NCBI GenBank assembly: GCA_041398845.1
Contig: JAWKTZ010000009.1
Coordinates: 310,001 to 374,000 of the forward strand
DNA length: 64,000 bases
Source: Fuerstiella sp041398845
Lineage (GTDB): Bacteria; Planctomycetota; Planctomycetia; Planctomycetales; Planctomycetaceae
Direction: 5' to 3'
Made by a program: the position numbers and the translations under genes. The number at the start of each line of letters is the position of its first letter. Position 1 is the stretch's first letter. Positions 1 to 8,468 of this stretch are shown here, piece by piece. The notes beneath the pieces are model-generated. The model saw only the letters and a program-made list of their open reading frames with translations, made no database searches and was not told where the DNA came from.

Positions 1-242
1 CGATCAACGAAAAGAATGTGGCTCGATATACCGGCACGGAGTTCCATCCGGGAGCCATTCGGTTTTACAAAGAGGCCGGAATCTGGCCGGAAGCTGACGA
101 AGCTCCAGCATCGGCGGCTGAACCCGCTGCCAAAGGCGACGCGGCAGCTCCGGCTGCAAACGAGGACGCTGCCGCAAACGAGGACGCTGCATCAAAAGAG
201 GATGCTGCCGAATCGACCGCTGCTCCGGCGACTCAGGAGTAA
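1..242 (+). CDS. TAXI-family TRAP transporter solute receptor, 3' end only
   Basis: This is the C-terminal end of a gene that starts before the window; the open frame runs from base 3 and stops with TAA at 240-242. The visible protein contains YTGTEFHPGAIRFYKEAGIW, which matches the conserved end of TAXI-type periplasmic substrate-binding proteins (HPGA..YYKE.G.W). An unusual tail of about 45 residues rich in Ala, Glu and Asp follows, with repeats of the kind ANEDAA. The family binds a carboxylate or amino acid in the periplasm and hands it to a TRAP permease; the fused permease starts 7 bases downstream, which supports the call. The substrate is unknown. Confidence 0.75.
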   Translation, partial: INEKNVARYTGTEFHPGAIRFYKEAGIWPEADEAPASAAEPAAKGDAAAPAANEDAAANEDAASKEDAAESTAAPATQE

Positions 243-248
243 CCCCGC

Positions 249-2399
249 GTGTTCGATCGCCTCCGAGGTTACTCGGCAACCGTTCTGTCGGTTGCCCTCT
301 GCCTGTTTACTCTGGCTGAAGTGAATTACAACTGGCTGCAGCCTCAGTCTGCGCTGGCCGTATTTGTCGGCATAGGACTGGTGCTGTGTTTTCTGACCAC
401 GCCGATTCACAGCCGGCTGAAGAACAACTCGTTTTTTCGAGCATTCGACACCATTCTGGCTGTGGCGGCCGGAGTGTGCTGTACCTATGTCGTTGTGCAG
501 ACCGAACCGCTGTTCAAAGGTTCCTGGCCGGGCGGGACATCTCTGGCCAATCGCGCCGGCATTGAAACTCAGGCCGATTTCGTGGTCGGCCTGATTGGAC
601 TGGTGCTGGTGCTGGAAGCGACACGACGAACGATCGGCGTCATTGTTCCGTTATTGGCGATGGCCTTCATCGGTCATTCCTGGTACTGCCACGCAAGTTA
701 TGAATTCAACTGGGCGGAGATGCCAGGCTGGCTGCTTCCACATGCCGGCCAGAATCTTCGCGATATCGTGAGCACCACGTTTCTGCAGACTCTGGGCGTG
801 TTTGGTCCGGCTGCGGACGTGATGTTCAAGTATGTGTTTCTGTTTGTCGTGTTCGGAGCCTTTCTGGAGGTATCCGGAGCGACTCAGTTCATCATTGACT
901 TTGCAGAGAAAGTGTTTGGACGCAGCCCGGGCGGACCGGCGAAGGTCGCCGTTCTTGGCAGCGGGTTGATGGGATCTTTATCCGGGAGTGCTGTGGCCAA
1001 CGCGGTGACCACCGGAGCTTTCACGATTCCAATGATGCGCAGCGCCGGTTTCAAACCGCCTGTGGCGGCGGGAATCACGGCTGCGGCGGCGTCCGGTGGA
1101 GCTTTGGTGCCGCCAGTGATGGGAGCCGGCGCTTACATGATGCTGGAGCTGGTGCAGCCTCAGGTCACATTTCTGGAGATTGCCAAAGCGGCGCTGATTC
1201 CGGCGGTGTTGTATTACCTGTCCATCTTTCTGATTGTGCATTTCTATTCTCGCAAGGTCGGTGCCGAGACCGTCATTGAAAAGACGGAACCCAAGCGTAT
1301 CTCAAAGTTCGAAGCGGTGGTCTTTTTCGGAGCACTGGGAACTCTGGTGCTGCTGCTGGTGCTGCGATTTTCGCCATTCAAGGCTGTGACCGGAGCGTTG
1401 ATGGTGATCCTGTTGCTGTCAGCGCTGCGGAAGGAACTTCCGATTGGAGCACTTCCGCGAACTCTGGCCGTGGCGTCGTTCTTCATCGGAAGTCTGGCTT
1501 ACTATTTCACGAGCGTGGAGATTCCGGACGATGCGTCGGGGCGGCAGGTGTTTGAAGCCTGGCTGGCGTCCGGCATTGTGGGCATGTTTGCTCTGCTGCT
1601 GTTCGGGATTGCTCACCCGGCCTGGCGTCCGTCTGTTGTGGACGCATTGAAGAAGTCGGCTCGCAATGGTGTTTCACTGGTGGCGGCCAGTGCGTGCGTC
1701 GGCATCATCATTGGAATTGTGCAGCAGACCGGCATTGCCACAGACTTCAGCGCTGTGATTAAGACCGTGGTGGAAACAAATCTGTTCCTTGCGTTGCTGG
1801 GGATCATGGTGTGTTCACTGATCCTTGGAATGGGTGTGCCGTCTGTTGTCTGCTATCTGCTGATGGCCACGTTGATGGGTTCGCTGCTGGGTGAACTGGG
1901 TGTTCTGCCACTGGCTGCTCACCTGTTCATTTTCTACTTTGGCATGATGAGCATGGTGACACCTCCGGTGGCGCTGGCGGCGTACGCCAGTGCGTCCATC
2001 GCCGATGCTCCTCTTATGCAGTCCTCCATGGCTGCGTTTCGGTTTTCTCTGGTTGGGTTCACTCTGCCGTTCATGTTTGTGTATCGACCGGAACTGCTGA
2101 TGCTGAGCCCCGACGGTGGTCCGGCCGCGTTTCTGCCTGTGGTCATTCAGGTGACGATTGCGGTCGCAGGAATTCTGGCGTTGGCGGTTGGAATCGCGGG
2201 TTACCTGTTCACCGATGCTCGTGTCATCACGCGAACAGTCGCCTTGCTGTCAGCGGCGATGCTGCTGACGCCGGACATCACCATCCGCGGAAACAACCTG
2301 GGTATGGCGACCAACATCACAGGAATTGTGCTGTTGTTGATTGCCGGAACGTTGAACTGGACGCGTTCGAAAGCGATATTGGCAAAATCACTCACATGA
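249..2399 (+). CDS. TRAP transporter fused permease (4TM/12TM, DctQM-like)
   Basis: A 716-residue multi-spanning membrane protein with a GTG start 7 bases after the receptor gene. The N-terminal part holds a four-helix DctQ-like segment and the rest a DctM-like permease. The sequence GSLSGSAVANAVTTGAFTIP, followed by a stretch with GGALVPPVMGAGAYMM (about residues 238-300), is the signature of fused TRAP permeases of the TAXI class. A second DctM-like signature, LGMGVPSVVCYLL, lies near residue 525. It should use a sodium or proton gradient to import the ligand delivered by the upstream receptor. Its stop codon overlaps the next ATG (ATGA), so the downstream genes are probably cotranscribed and translationally coupled. 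Confidence 0.88.
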   Translation: MFDRLRGYSATVLSVALCLFTLAEVNYNWLQPQSALAVFVGIGLVLCFLTTPIHSRLKNNSFFRAFDTILAVAAGVCCTYVVVQTEPLFKGSWPGGTSLANRAGIETQADFVVGLIGLVLVLEATRRTIGVIVPLLAMAFIGHSWYCHASYEFNWAEMPGWLLPHAGQNLRDIVSTTFLQTLGVFGPAADVMFKYVFLFVVFGAFLEVSGATQFIIDFAEKVFGRSPGGPAKVAVLGSGLMGSLSGSAVANAVTTGAFTIPMMRSAGFKPPVAAGITAAAASGGALVPPVMGAGAYMMLELVQPQVTFLEIAKAALIPAVLYYLSIFLIVHFYSRKVGAETVIEKTEPKRISKFEAVVFFGALGTLVLLLVLRFSPFKAVTGALMVILLLSALRKELPIGALPRTLAVASFFIGSLAYYFTSVEIPDDASGRQVFEAWLASGIVGMFALLLFGIAHPAWRPSVVDALKKSARNGVSLVAASACVGIIIGIVQQTGIATDFSAVIKTVVETNLFLALLGIMVCSLILGMGVPSVVCYLLMATLMGSLLGELGVLPLAAHLFIFYFGMMSMVTPPVALAAYASASIADAPLMQSSMAAFRFSLVGFTLPFMFVYRPELLMLSPDGGPAAFLPVVIQVTIAVAGILALAVGIAGYLFTDARVITRTVALLSAAMLLTPDITIRGNNLGMATNITGIVLLLIAGTLNWTRSKAILAKSLT

Positions 2400-2614
2400 A
2401 ATACGGCATCTGGGGGCTCGTTCTGCTCCTGACAGTTCTCCATCAGGATCTTTGGTACTGGAACGACAGCAGTCTGGTGGGCGGCATCGTGCCGATCGGT
2501 CTGTTTTACCATGCGTGTCTTTCTGTCGCAGCCGCCTTTGTGTGGTTTCTGGCGACTCAGTTTGCCTGGCCGCTGGGCGATGCCGACGAATCGCAGCCCG
2601 GAGGTGAATCGTGA
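2396..2614 (+). CDS. Small membrane protein, DUF3311-like symporter subunit
   Basis: A 72-residue protein with two predicted membrane helices (about residues 5-22 and 32-58) and an acidic tail. It overlaps the TRAP permease stop by 4 bases (ATGA) and the following symporter start by 4 bases (GTGA). Small two-helix proteins of the DUF3311 type often sit directly before a sodium:solute symporter and are thought to be an accessory subunit. The family call rests on size, topology and position more than on a clear motif. Codon use resembles the neighbours and the tight overlaps argue that it is a real gene. Confidence 0.7.
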   Translation: MKYGIWGLVLLLTVLHQDLWYWNDSSLVGGIVPIGLFYHACLSVAAAFVWFLATQFAWPLGDADESQPGGES

Positions 2615-4197
2615 CCAGCGTCATCATCATCTCGGGCTATCTGGCTCTGCTGCTGCTGCTGGGACTCGGGTCAAGCCGGCTGTTTTCGGGCAGCGGCAAC
2701 GACTATCAACTCGCCGGCCATTCCATTGGCCCGTTCATGCTGCTGATGTCGCTGTTTGGCACCACCATGACCGCCTTCGCGCTGATTGGATCAACGGGTG
2801 AAGCATGGCAGAACGGGATCGGCGTGTACGGCAAGATGGCGTCGTCGAGTGCGATCGTGCATTCGCTGTGCTTCTTTGTGATCGGCGTGCGCATCTGGAA
2901 GCTGGGTCACAAACATGGCTATACCACTCAGATCGAATTCTTCCGCGATCGACTTCAAAGCGCTCATATCGGACTGGTGCTGTTTCCGATTCTGGTGACG
3001 ATGGTGATTGTCTACATTCTGATGGGAATTCTGGGAGCCGGAACCATTGTCAATGTGTTCACCAGTGGAGCGTTTCCGACTCTGTTCCCGGGCGACCCCG
3101 CAGCAAGGCAGACCGTCGGAGCTGTGCCGGCGTCGCTGGGATCGCTGGTGATCTGCTGTGTCGTGCTGGTGTATGTCTTTTTCGGCGGGATGCGAGGAAC
3201 GGCGTGGGCCAATACGTTTCAGACGATTGTGTTTATCGTTCTGGGAGTAGTCACGTTCTTTGTCATTGCGGCCAATCTGGGTGACGGAACGGCTGTGGAA
3301 AACATGCGAGCCACCTCAGCTCAGATCGATGCCCGGTGGGCCAGTCGATCGGGAACGTCAACATCGGTGTACCTGACCTACATGTTCATTCCGCTATCGG
3401 TTGGCATGTTTCCGCACATCTTTCAGCACTGGCTGACGGCCCGAAGTGCCAATTCGTTCAAGCTGTCCGTGGTTGCTCATCCGATCTGCATCATGCTGGT
3501 CTGGATGCCGTGCGTGATGCTGGGAATCTGGGCGACAACCGATATTGCGGCCAGCCTGGTCAAACCACTCGCCGGGCTCAGCCATAACGTTCCGGGCAAT
3601 CAGAACAAGGTGCTGCCGATTCTGGTGAACGAACTTTCCGGACCGGTGCTGGGCGGCTTTCTGTCGGCTGGAATTCTGGCGGCCATCATGAGTTCACTGG
3701 ACAGTCAGTTTCTGTGCATGGGCACGATGTTCACAAACGACATCGCCAAACGATACTTCACAAAGGGTGAGATGACCGACCGGCAAACGGTCTTCTGGAC
3801 ACGCACGTTCATCATTCTGGTTGTGGCCGTCAGTTATGGTGTGAGCCTGCTGAACCCGCGCGGTGTGTTTGGGCTGGGAGTGTGGTGTTTCAGCGGATTT
3901 TCGGCTCTGTTCCCGCTCATCTTTGCTGCCATCTACTGGCGTCGGCTGACTCGAGCCGGTGCGTACGCGTGCATCTTTGCCGCTGCCGCCACATGGGGCA
4001 TTCTGTTTCGAGCCGCTCTGACGGGGAACGAGCCATTGAGCGAATATCTGCTGACGGTGGATCTGGGCGGGACGTCCTGGGACATCATGCCGGTGGCTGC
4101 CATGATTGTCGTGTCATCCATCGCCATGATCGTGGTGTCGATGGTCACGAAGCCGCCCGACGAAGCTCATCTGCAGCGGTTCTTCAGAGGGAAGTGA
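2611..4197 (+). CDS. Sodium:solute symporter family (SSS) transporter
   Basis: A 528-residue protein with about 13 membrane helices, GTG start inside the stop of the small upstream gene. Family features include the N-terminal helix followed by GSGNDYQLAGHSIGPFMLLM, the conserved VYVFFGGMRGTAWANTFQTI segment near residue 190 (the Y..GG.RGV.WTD.FQ region of SSS proteins) and SAGILAAIMSSLDSQFL near residue 350, which carries the Ser residues typical of the sodium site. It should cotransport sodium with an organic solute such as a carboxylate or sugar; the substrate cannot be read from the sequence. It sits in one run with the TRAP genes and argB. Confidence 0.88.
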   Translation: MTSVIIISGYLALLLLLGLGSSRLFSGSGNDYQLAGHSIGPFMLLMSLFGTTMTAFALIGSTGEAWQNGIGVYGKMASSSAIVHSLCFFVIGVRIWKLGHKHGYTTQIEFFRDRLQSAHIGLVLFPILVTMVIVYILMGILGAGTIVNVFTSGAFPTLFPGDPAARQTVGAVPASLGSLVICCVVLVYVFFGGMRGTAWANTFQTIVFIVLGVVTFFVIAANLGDGTAVENMRATSAQIDARWASRSGTSTSVYLTYMFIPLSVGMFPHIFQHWLTARSANSFKLSVVAHPICIMLVWMPCVMLGIWATTDIAASLVKPLAGLSHNVPGNQNKVLPILVNELSGPVLGGFLSAGILAAIMSSLDSQFLCMGTMFTNDIAKRYFTKGEMTDRQTVFWTRTFIILVVAVSYGVSLLNPRGVFGLGVWCFSGFSALFPLIFAAIYWRRLTRAGAYACIFAAAATWGILFRAALTGNEPLSEYLLTVDLGGTSWDIMPVAAMIVVSSIAMIVVSMVTKPPDEAHLQRFFRGK

Positions 4198-4202
4198 AAC
4201 TC

Positions 4203-5081
4203 ATGGACGAAGCGATTCGGAAGGCAACCGTGCTGGTTGAAGCTTTGAGCTGGATTCAGAGATTCAAGGGTCGGTACGTGGTTGTCAAACTCGGCGGCAG
4301 TACGCTCGACCAGCCGGAAGCGGTCGCCAGTCTGCTCACCGATGTCGTGTTCATGTCTGCGGTTGGTATGAAGCCGGTGCTGGTTCACGGCGGAGGCAAA
4401 GCCATCAGTTCGGCCATGAGCTCAGCCGGCATTGTCCCGCGTTTTGTCGAAGGGCGGCGGTATACGGATTCTCAGACGCTGGCGATTGCCTCAAGAGTTC
4501 TTGTCGAAGACATCTGCGAAAGTATCGTGCAGGCACTCAGAACTCAGGGAGCAAAAGCGACCGGTCTGCATTTTCAGAGCGAGAATGTCCTGATTGCCGA
4601 GCCGCTGCAGTTGACCGACGACAGCGGCTCAGCCATCGACCTCGGCCATGTCGGACAGGTGACCGATGTGGACACAGACGTGGTGACCAGAATCTGTTCA
4701 ACCGGAACGATTCCCATCATTCCCTGCATCGCTCTGGACACTCACGGCCATCGGTTGAACGTGAACGCCGACACGGCCGCCGCTGCGGTGGCTCGAGCTC
4801 TGAATGCCGAAAAGCTGATCTTTCTGACGGACATTCCGGGCATTCTGACCGACGTCAAACAACCGGAATCACGCATTGCTCATGTCGACGCGGATCAGGT
4901 GCGGCAATTGATTCGCGATGGTGTGATCGCCGGAGGCATGGTTCCCAAAGTGGATGCGGCTCTGGATGCGCTCAAGGCGGGTGTGCGCAAAGTTCACATC
5001 GTGGACGCTGCCATGCCGCATTCCGTGTTGCTGGAAATCTATTCCAACACCGGCGTCGGCACGGAAATCGTGAACGGTTAG
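4203..5081 (+). CDS. argB: Acetylglutamate kinase
   Basis: A 292-residue amino acid kinase that phosphorylates N-acetylglutamate in arginine biosynthesis. Start ATG 4203 was chosen because the protein then begins, as in the family, about 20 residues before the first nucleotide motif; the open frame extends further upstream but is only the shadow of the symporter gene. Visible motifs are VVVKLGGST, VLVHGGGKAI, EGRRYTD, NVNADTAAAAVA, LTDIPGIL and GGMVPKVDAAL, ending in GVGTEIV. It lies 5 bases after the symporter and probably shares its transcript, an odd partnership for an arginine gene since no other arg gene is visible. Confidence 0.95.
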   Translation: MDEAIRKATVLVEALSWIQRFKGRYVVVKLGGSTLDQPEAVASLLTDVVFMSAVGMKPVLVHGGGKAISSAMSSAGIVPRFVEGRRYTDSQTLAIASRVLVEDICESIVQALRTQGAKATGLHFQSENVLIAEPLQLTDDSGSAIDLGHVGQVTDVDTDVVTRICSTGTIPIIPCIALDTHGHRLNVNADTAAAAVARALNAEKLIFLTDIPGILTDVKQPESRIAHVDADQVRQLIRDGVIAGGMVPKVDAALDALKAGVRKVHIVDAAMPHSVLLEIYSNTGVGTEIVNG

Positions 5082-5085
5082 CTCA

Positions 5086-5395
5086 AGGCGGTCTGAAAAC
5101 GGGGCAGACCCGGGGCAGACCCCAACGCCGTGAAGCGCTTTGACTCCGTTTAACCCGACCCGCAGAGGAGGCGATGTAGTGGGAGTCGCCAGACTCCCCG
5201 CAAAAACACAGGGATCTCTGGCGAGATCCACTACATGATTCCCGTTCGTTGAACGGTATTGTCGTTTAACCCGACCCGCAGGGGAGGCGATTCTGTCGAC
5301 CGGCAGCCCCTCCCCTGCGGGTCGGGTTAAACGAACTGAGTTCCTGCCGGAAGACTTTTCACGGCGTTGGCAGCGCCCTTTTCCAATAGCCTCTA
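5086..5395. repeat. Family C modular palindromic repeat, copy C1
   Basis: A composite repeat between argB and the flagellar operon. From outside in: degraded family A-like ends (ggcggtctgaaaacgggg at 5087-5104 and cccttttccaatagcctct near 5376-5394), an outer inverted pair aacgccgtgaa / ttcacggcgtt (5124-5134 and 5358-5368), a family B-like palindrome (5176-5234, gtagtgggagtcgccaga ... ctggcgagatccactac) and a long GC-rich palindrome starting cgtttaacccgacccgca at 5263 and closing with its complement by 5333. Related copies lie near 36.9, 38.4 and 54.5 kb. No coding capacity is apparent. Confidence 0.85.
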
Positions 5396-5614
5396 AACGA
5401 GCTTCGTAGAAACCCCCACTGAGTTTCCGAAGCATTTGCGAAGCTTCCCCAAACTGTCGCGGGGAAGCACTGCATTCGGGCGATCACTCCTCACGCAACG
5501 TGAAACTGGTATTGCATTGCTGAGCAGCGTGTCGAATGAACTATGCGAGTCGCAACGATTATGTGCATTATGCGGCGCGATGGTTTTGTCACCTTCTGCC
5601 TGAAACTGGTTCTC
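5396..5614. other. Flagellar operon leader, no gene
   Basis: After repeat C1 about 220 bases precede the first flagellar gene. The stretch should hold the operon promoter, but I found no convincing sigma-70, sigma-28 or sigma-54 site; a GG...GC pair near 5508-5522 is spaced one base short of the sigma-54 consensus. A hairpin-like segment (gaagcttccccaaactgtcgcggggaagc) lies at about 5440-5468. Confidence 0.4.
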
Positions 5615-6352
5615 ATGATTCCCGGGATCTACAGCGTTGCAACCGCCATGGATCAGGCCACCCTGCGGCATGAAATGGTGGCTCGCAATCTGGCTCATAC
5701 CGACATTCCGGGCTATCGCCGCGCGATTCTGCGGCAGCAGACATTTGAATCCGCGATGTCCGAAGCGTCGCAGAAAATGCTCAGACATGATTCACTGGGA
5801 GTCTCCAGTGGCGGGGAAGACGTCGATCTGACACCCGGAGCCTTTCATCGCACCAACAGTCCTCTCGACTTCGCCATTCAGGGCAATGGTTATTTTGTGA
5901 TCGAAGGGCCGAACGGACCGCTCTATACAAAAAACGGTGCCTTTCAGGTGAACGCAGACGGACGGCTGGTGACGGCTGACGGACTTCCCGTCGCGGCTGA
6001 CAGCGGTTCTCTGACACTGCCGCTCAATTCCTCGCCGTCCCAGTTGATCGTTCAGTCGGATGGAACGGCCTTTGTGAACGGTTCAGAAATCGGTCGCATC
6101 AAACTGGCTCAGTTCCAGAATCCTCACGCGCTGATCAGTCGCGGCGTGACGTTGTTTGGTGCGCCGGATGACATCACTCCACTGGACAGTGATGCTCAGG
6201 TCATTCAGGGCACTCGCGAACGTTCCAACGTTCATCCGGTGCAGGAACTGGTCGAACTGATAGCGGCCAGTCGAGCTCACGATGCAGCACAGCGGGCCAT
6301 GCGATCTTTACACGACGCGATTGAACACCATACCGCTCTTCAACAAGGATAA
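5615..6352 (+). CDS. flgF: Flagellar basal-body rod protein, FlgF-like
   Basis: A 245-residue rod/hook protein. The open frame extends to 5543, but ATG 5615 gives the family-like beginning MIPGIYSVATAMDQATLRHE. The N-terminus carries the rod-protein motif ARNLAHTDIPGYRR (usually NNLANVNTTGF.R), the middle has PLDFAIQGNGYFVIEGPNG followed by YTKNGAFQVNADGRLVTADG, and the C-terminus has VELIAASRAHDAAQRAM, the terminal helix that coils in the rod. It should be secreted by the flagellar export machine into the proximal rod. The anchor motif is more divergent than in the adjacent FlgG, so FlgF is inferred from order and length. The stop is directly followed by the flgG start. Confidence 0.87.
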   Translation: MIPGIYSVATAMDQATLRHEMVARNLAHTDIPGYRRAILRQQTFESAMSEASQKMLRHDSLGVSSGGEDVDLTPGAFHRTNSPLDFAIQGNGYFVIEGPNGPLYTKNGAFQVNADGRLVTADGLPVAADSGSLTLPLNSSPSQLIVQSDGTAFVNGSEIGRIKLAQFQNPHALISRGVTLFGAPDDITPLDSDAQVIQGTRERSNVHPVQELVELIAASRAHDAAQRAMRSLHDAIEHHTALQQG

Positions 6353-7153
6353 ATGATGCTTCGAGCACTCTACACCAGCGCAGCCGGAATGAAAGCTCAG
6401 GAACTGCAGATTGACAACACGGCCAACAATCTGGCCAACGTCAACACCACGGGTTTCAAACGCAGTCATCTGGACTTTGCTGATCTGCTGTACACGACTC
6501 TGGAACAGGCGGGAACCAACAAGTCGGCCGGCCAGGTGACTCCGACCGGCCTGCAGGTCGGCAGTGGAGTTCGCGCGGTGGGAACGGCCAAAATTTTTAC
6601 CCCCGGGTCGCAGGAACAAACCGGCAGTACGCTGGACGCAGCGATCGAAGGCGATGGCTTTTTCAAAGTGCTGCTGCCCAGTGGCGAAGCCCGGTATACT
6701 CGAGCTGGTTCGTTTCGAATTGACGGAACGGGCCAGTTGGTCACTTCGGACGGATTGCCGCTGTCGGATGGAGTCACCATTCAGGACGGCATCAGTTTGA
6801 CTCGACTGAGCATCGGTTCGGACGGCACGGTCACCGGCGTCACTGCGGGAACTCCGGATTCCACCGTACAGCTTGGGCAGATTCAACTTTACCGTTTCAT
6901 CAATCCTGCCGGCCTGTCGAGTGAAGGTGGCAATCTGTACGCGGCCACAGCGGCGTCCGGAGCCGAAGTGGCGGGCACCGCCGGCCAGAACGGACTGGGA
7001 TCGCTGCGACAGGGATTTCTGGAAGGTTCGAATGTCGAGGTCGTCACGGAGCTCATCAATCTGATCTCCGCTCAACGCGCCTACGAGATCAATTCGCGAG
7101 CGATCAAAGCGGGCGACGAAATGCTGCAGACATCCGCCGACATCGTGCGGTAA
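6353..7153 (+). CDS. flgG: Flagellar distal rod protein FlgG
   Basis: A 266-residue distal rod protein, close to the usual 260. It starts MMLRALYTSAAGMKAQELQI and carries the textbook motif NNLANVNTTGFKRS near residue 26, then AIEGDGFFKV and YTRAGSFRIDGTGQLVTSDG, and ends with the terminal helix VTELINLISAQRAYEINSRA. There is no gap after flgF, so translation is likely coupled. It polymerises into the axle that passes the P and L rings, whose genes (flgI, flgH) follow in the same operon. Confidence 0.97.
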   Translation: MMLRALYTSAAGMKAQELQIDNTANNLANVNTTGFKRSHLDFADLLYTTLEQAGTNKSAGQVTPTGLQVGSGVRAVGTAKIFTPGSQEQTGSTLDAAIEGDGFFKVLLPSGEARYTRAGSFRIDGTGQLVTSDGLPLSDGVTIQDGISLTRLSIGSDGTVTGVTAGTPDSTVQLGQIQLYRFINPAGLSSEGGNLYAATAASGAEVAGTAGQNGLGSLRQGFLEGSNVEVVTELINLISAQRAYEINSRAIKAGDEMLQTSADIVR

Positions 7154-7171
7154 TCGGAATCCGCAGTCCCA

Positions 7172-7180
7172 GGGAGGGGG
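7172..7180 (+). promoter_or_regulatory. Strong ribosome binding site of flgA
   Basis: gggaggggg lies 8 bases before the ATG at 7188. Most genes in this window lack such a clear purine-rich site, so it fixes the flgA start. Confidence 0.6.
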
Positions 7181-7187
7181 CAGGCAT

Positions 7188-8369
7188 ATGAACAATTCGA
7201 AGCTCACAAATCTGATCACACTGATGCTGGCGGCCATTCCCGTGCTGTCGGGCGGCCATATGTTCGGTCAGACCGCCAGTGGCTCCGCTCAGCCGACGAT
7301 TGTGATTCGGCTCAGGCCGGTGGCGGCCGTCAGCGATCGATCGATCCGACTGCTGCACGTGGCGGAACTGACCGGCAGTGCTCGGGATCAGGAACAGTTC
7401 CCCCGACTTCACGAACTGGATCTGCTGGCGATTCCCGCAGACAGTCGCCTTGCGTTGCTGGACAAATCCCTGATCGATGTGCGGCTGCAACTGCATGGTT
7501 TACGACCCGAACAGTACCGCCTGCTGGGCCCCGATCAGATTATTGTGTCATTGAACGGCGCTGTGTCGCTGAATGCCGCAGCGGGACTGACTGCAGAACC
7601 ACCACAGGTCACCCCGATTGCTCTGGTGGCCGCCGGACGAACTCAGATGGCCTCTGCGGAAGCGGTCAAAGCCGTACAGGTCATTCCTGGGAATGACTTC
7701 TCAGCAGAATTGAACGACCTTGTCGTGGAGGCATCCGTGCAGACGGCTCTGGAACAGCAGTTTGGCCTGCCGTCCGGTGATGTCCGGTCTCAACTGCTGC
7801 GACCGTTTGTCGATGATCGCCTGCTGCAGACAAAGTTCACCAGCCGACCTCGACTGGAAGTGGTGTGTCCGGCAAAGTTTCCTTATGGACGCATCAATCT
7901 GGTGGTGCGAATCTGGGACGGCAATCAGATGATGAATGCCCGGACAGCGTCTGTCGATGTGCGCCGTCGTCAGTATGTCCTTGTGTGCAACCGAACCATC
8001 GTCCAGACAACCGTCATCACGGCGGATGATGTCTCTGAAGAACAGCGATTCGTCGACAGTCTGCAGGATGAGCTGCGAGTGGACGATGCGGAAGGCCAGT
8101 CGGCTCGACGCACGATTCGTCCCGGGGAAATTCTGTCGATTCGTGATCTGCAGACACCCGTCACAGCTCAGGCCGGACCTCTGGTGCGAGCCCGGGATTC
8201 CGTGCGGATTGTGGCTTTTCGCAAAGGAATGAAGTTTGTCGTGCCGGCAGCCGAAGCGCTGCAGTCCGGTCGCGAAGGACAGATGATTCGCGTTCGCAAT
8301 ATCCAGTCGAACAGAATTGTGACCGGACGAGTCGTAGGCCAGGGCGAAGTCGAAGTGGCACTGCAATAG
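7188..8369 (+). CDS. flgA: Flagellar P-ring assembly chaperone FlgA
   Basis: A 393-residue exported protein with a signal sequence (about residues 1-30). The C-terminal third is the FlgA SAF region: VLVCNRTIVQTTVITADDV, then TIRPGEILSIRDLQTPVTAQ and RKGMKFVVPAAEALQSG, ending GQMIRVRNIQSNRIVTGRVV. FlgA acts in the periplasm as chaperone for P-ring protein FlgI, encoded two genes downstream. It is longer than enteric FlgA (about 220) because of an extra N-terminal region of roughly 170 residues, as in several non-enteric bacteria. The start is supported by the purine-rich site at 7172. Confidence 0.92.
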   Translation: MNNSKLTNLITLMLAAIPVLSGGHMFGQTASGSAQPTIVIRLRPVAAVSDRSIRLLHVAELTGSARDQEQFPRLHELDLLAIPADSRLALLDKSLIDVRLQLHGLRPEQYRLLGPDQIIVSLNGAVSLNAAAGLTAEPPQVTPIALVAAGRTQMASAEAVKAVQVIPGNDFSAELNDLVVEASVQTALEQQFGLPSGDVRSQLLRPFVDDRLLQTKFTSRPRLEVVCPAKFPYGRINLVVRIWDGNQMMNARTASVDVRRRQYVLVCNRTIVQTTVITADDVSEEQRFVDSLQDELRVDDAEGQSARRTIRPGEILSIRDLQTPVTAQAGPLVRARDSVRIVAFRKGMKFVVPAAEALQSGREGQMIRVRNIQSNRIVTGRVVGQGEVEVALQ

Positions 8370-8468
8370 CGAACAGGAAGCAGCGAACAGGAAGCAGCAA
8401 ACACAAACGCCGGTCGGAAGCGGTTTTGCGACGAGAAGACAATCTGAAGACAATCCGGGGGGAAGAAC

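Noticed and set aside
2805..3284. Long open frame of 159 codons inside the sodium symporter gene
   Set aside because: Same strand, other frame, with Ser/Arg/Gly-rich composition typical of a shadow frame of GC-rich coding DNA; the symporter frame has clear family motifs.
3882..4202. Upstream extension of argB to 399 residues
   Set aside because: The extension overlaps the 3' end of the symporter gene in another frame; acetylglutamate kinases start near the VVVKLGG motif, as with ATG 4203.
5490..5530. Possible sigma-54 promoter before flgF (tggtattgcattgct)
   Set aside because: The GG and GC are nine bases apart instead of ten, and the rest of the consensus is absent.
6308..7237. Open frame of 309 codons on the minus strand opposite flgG
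   Set aside because: Antisense shadow of flgG, without recognisable motifs.
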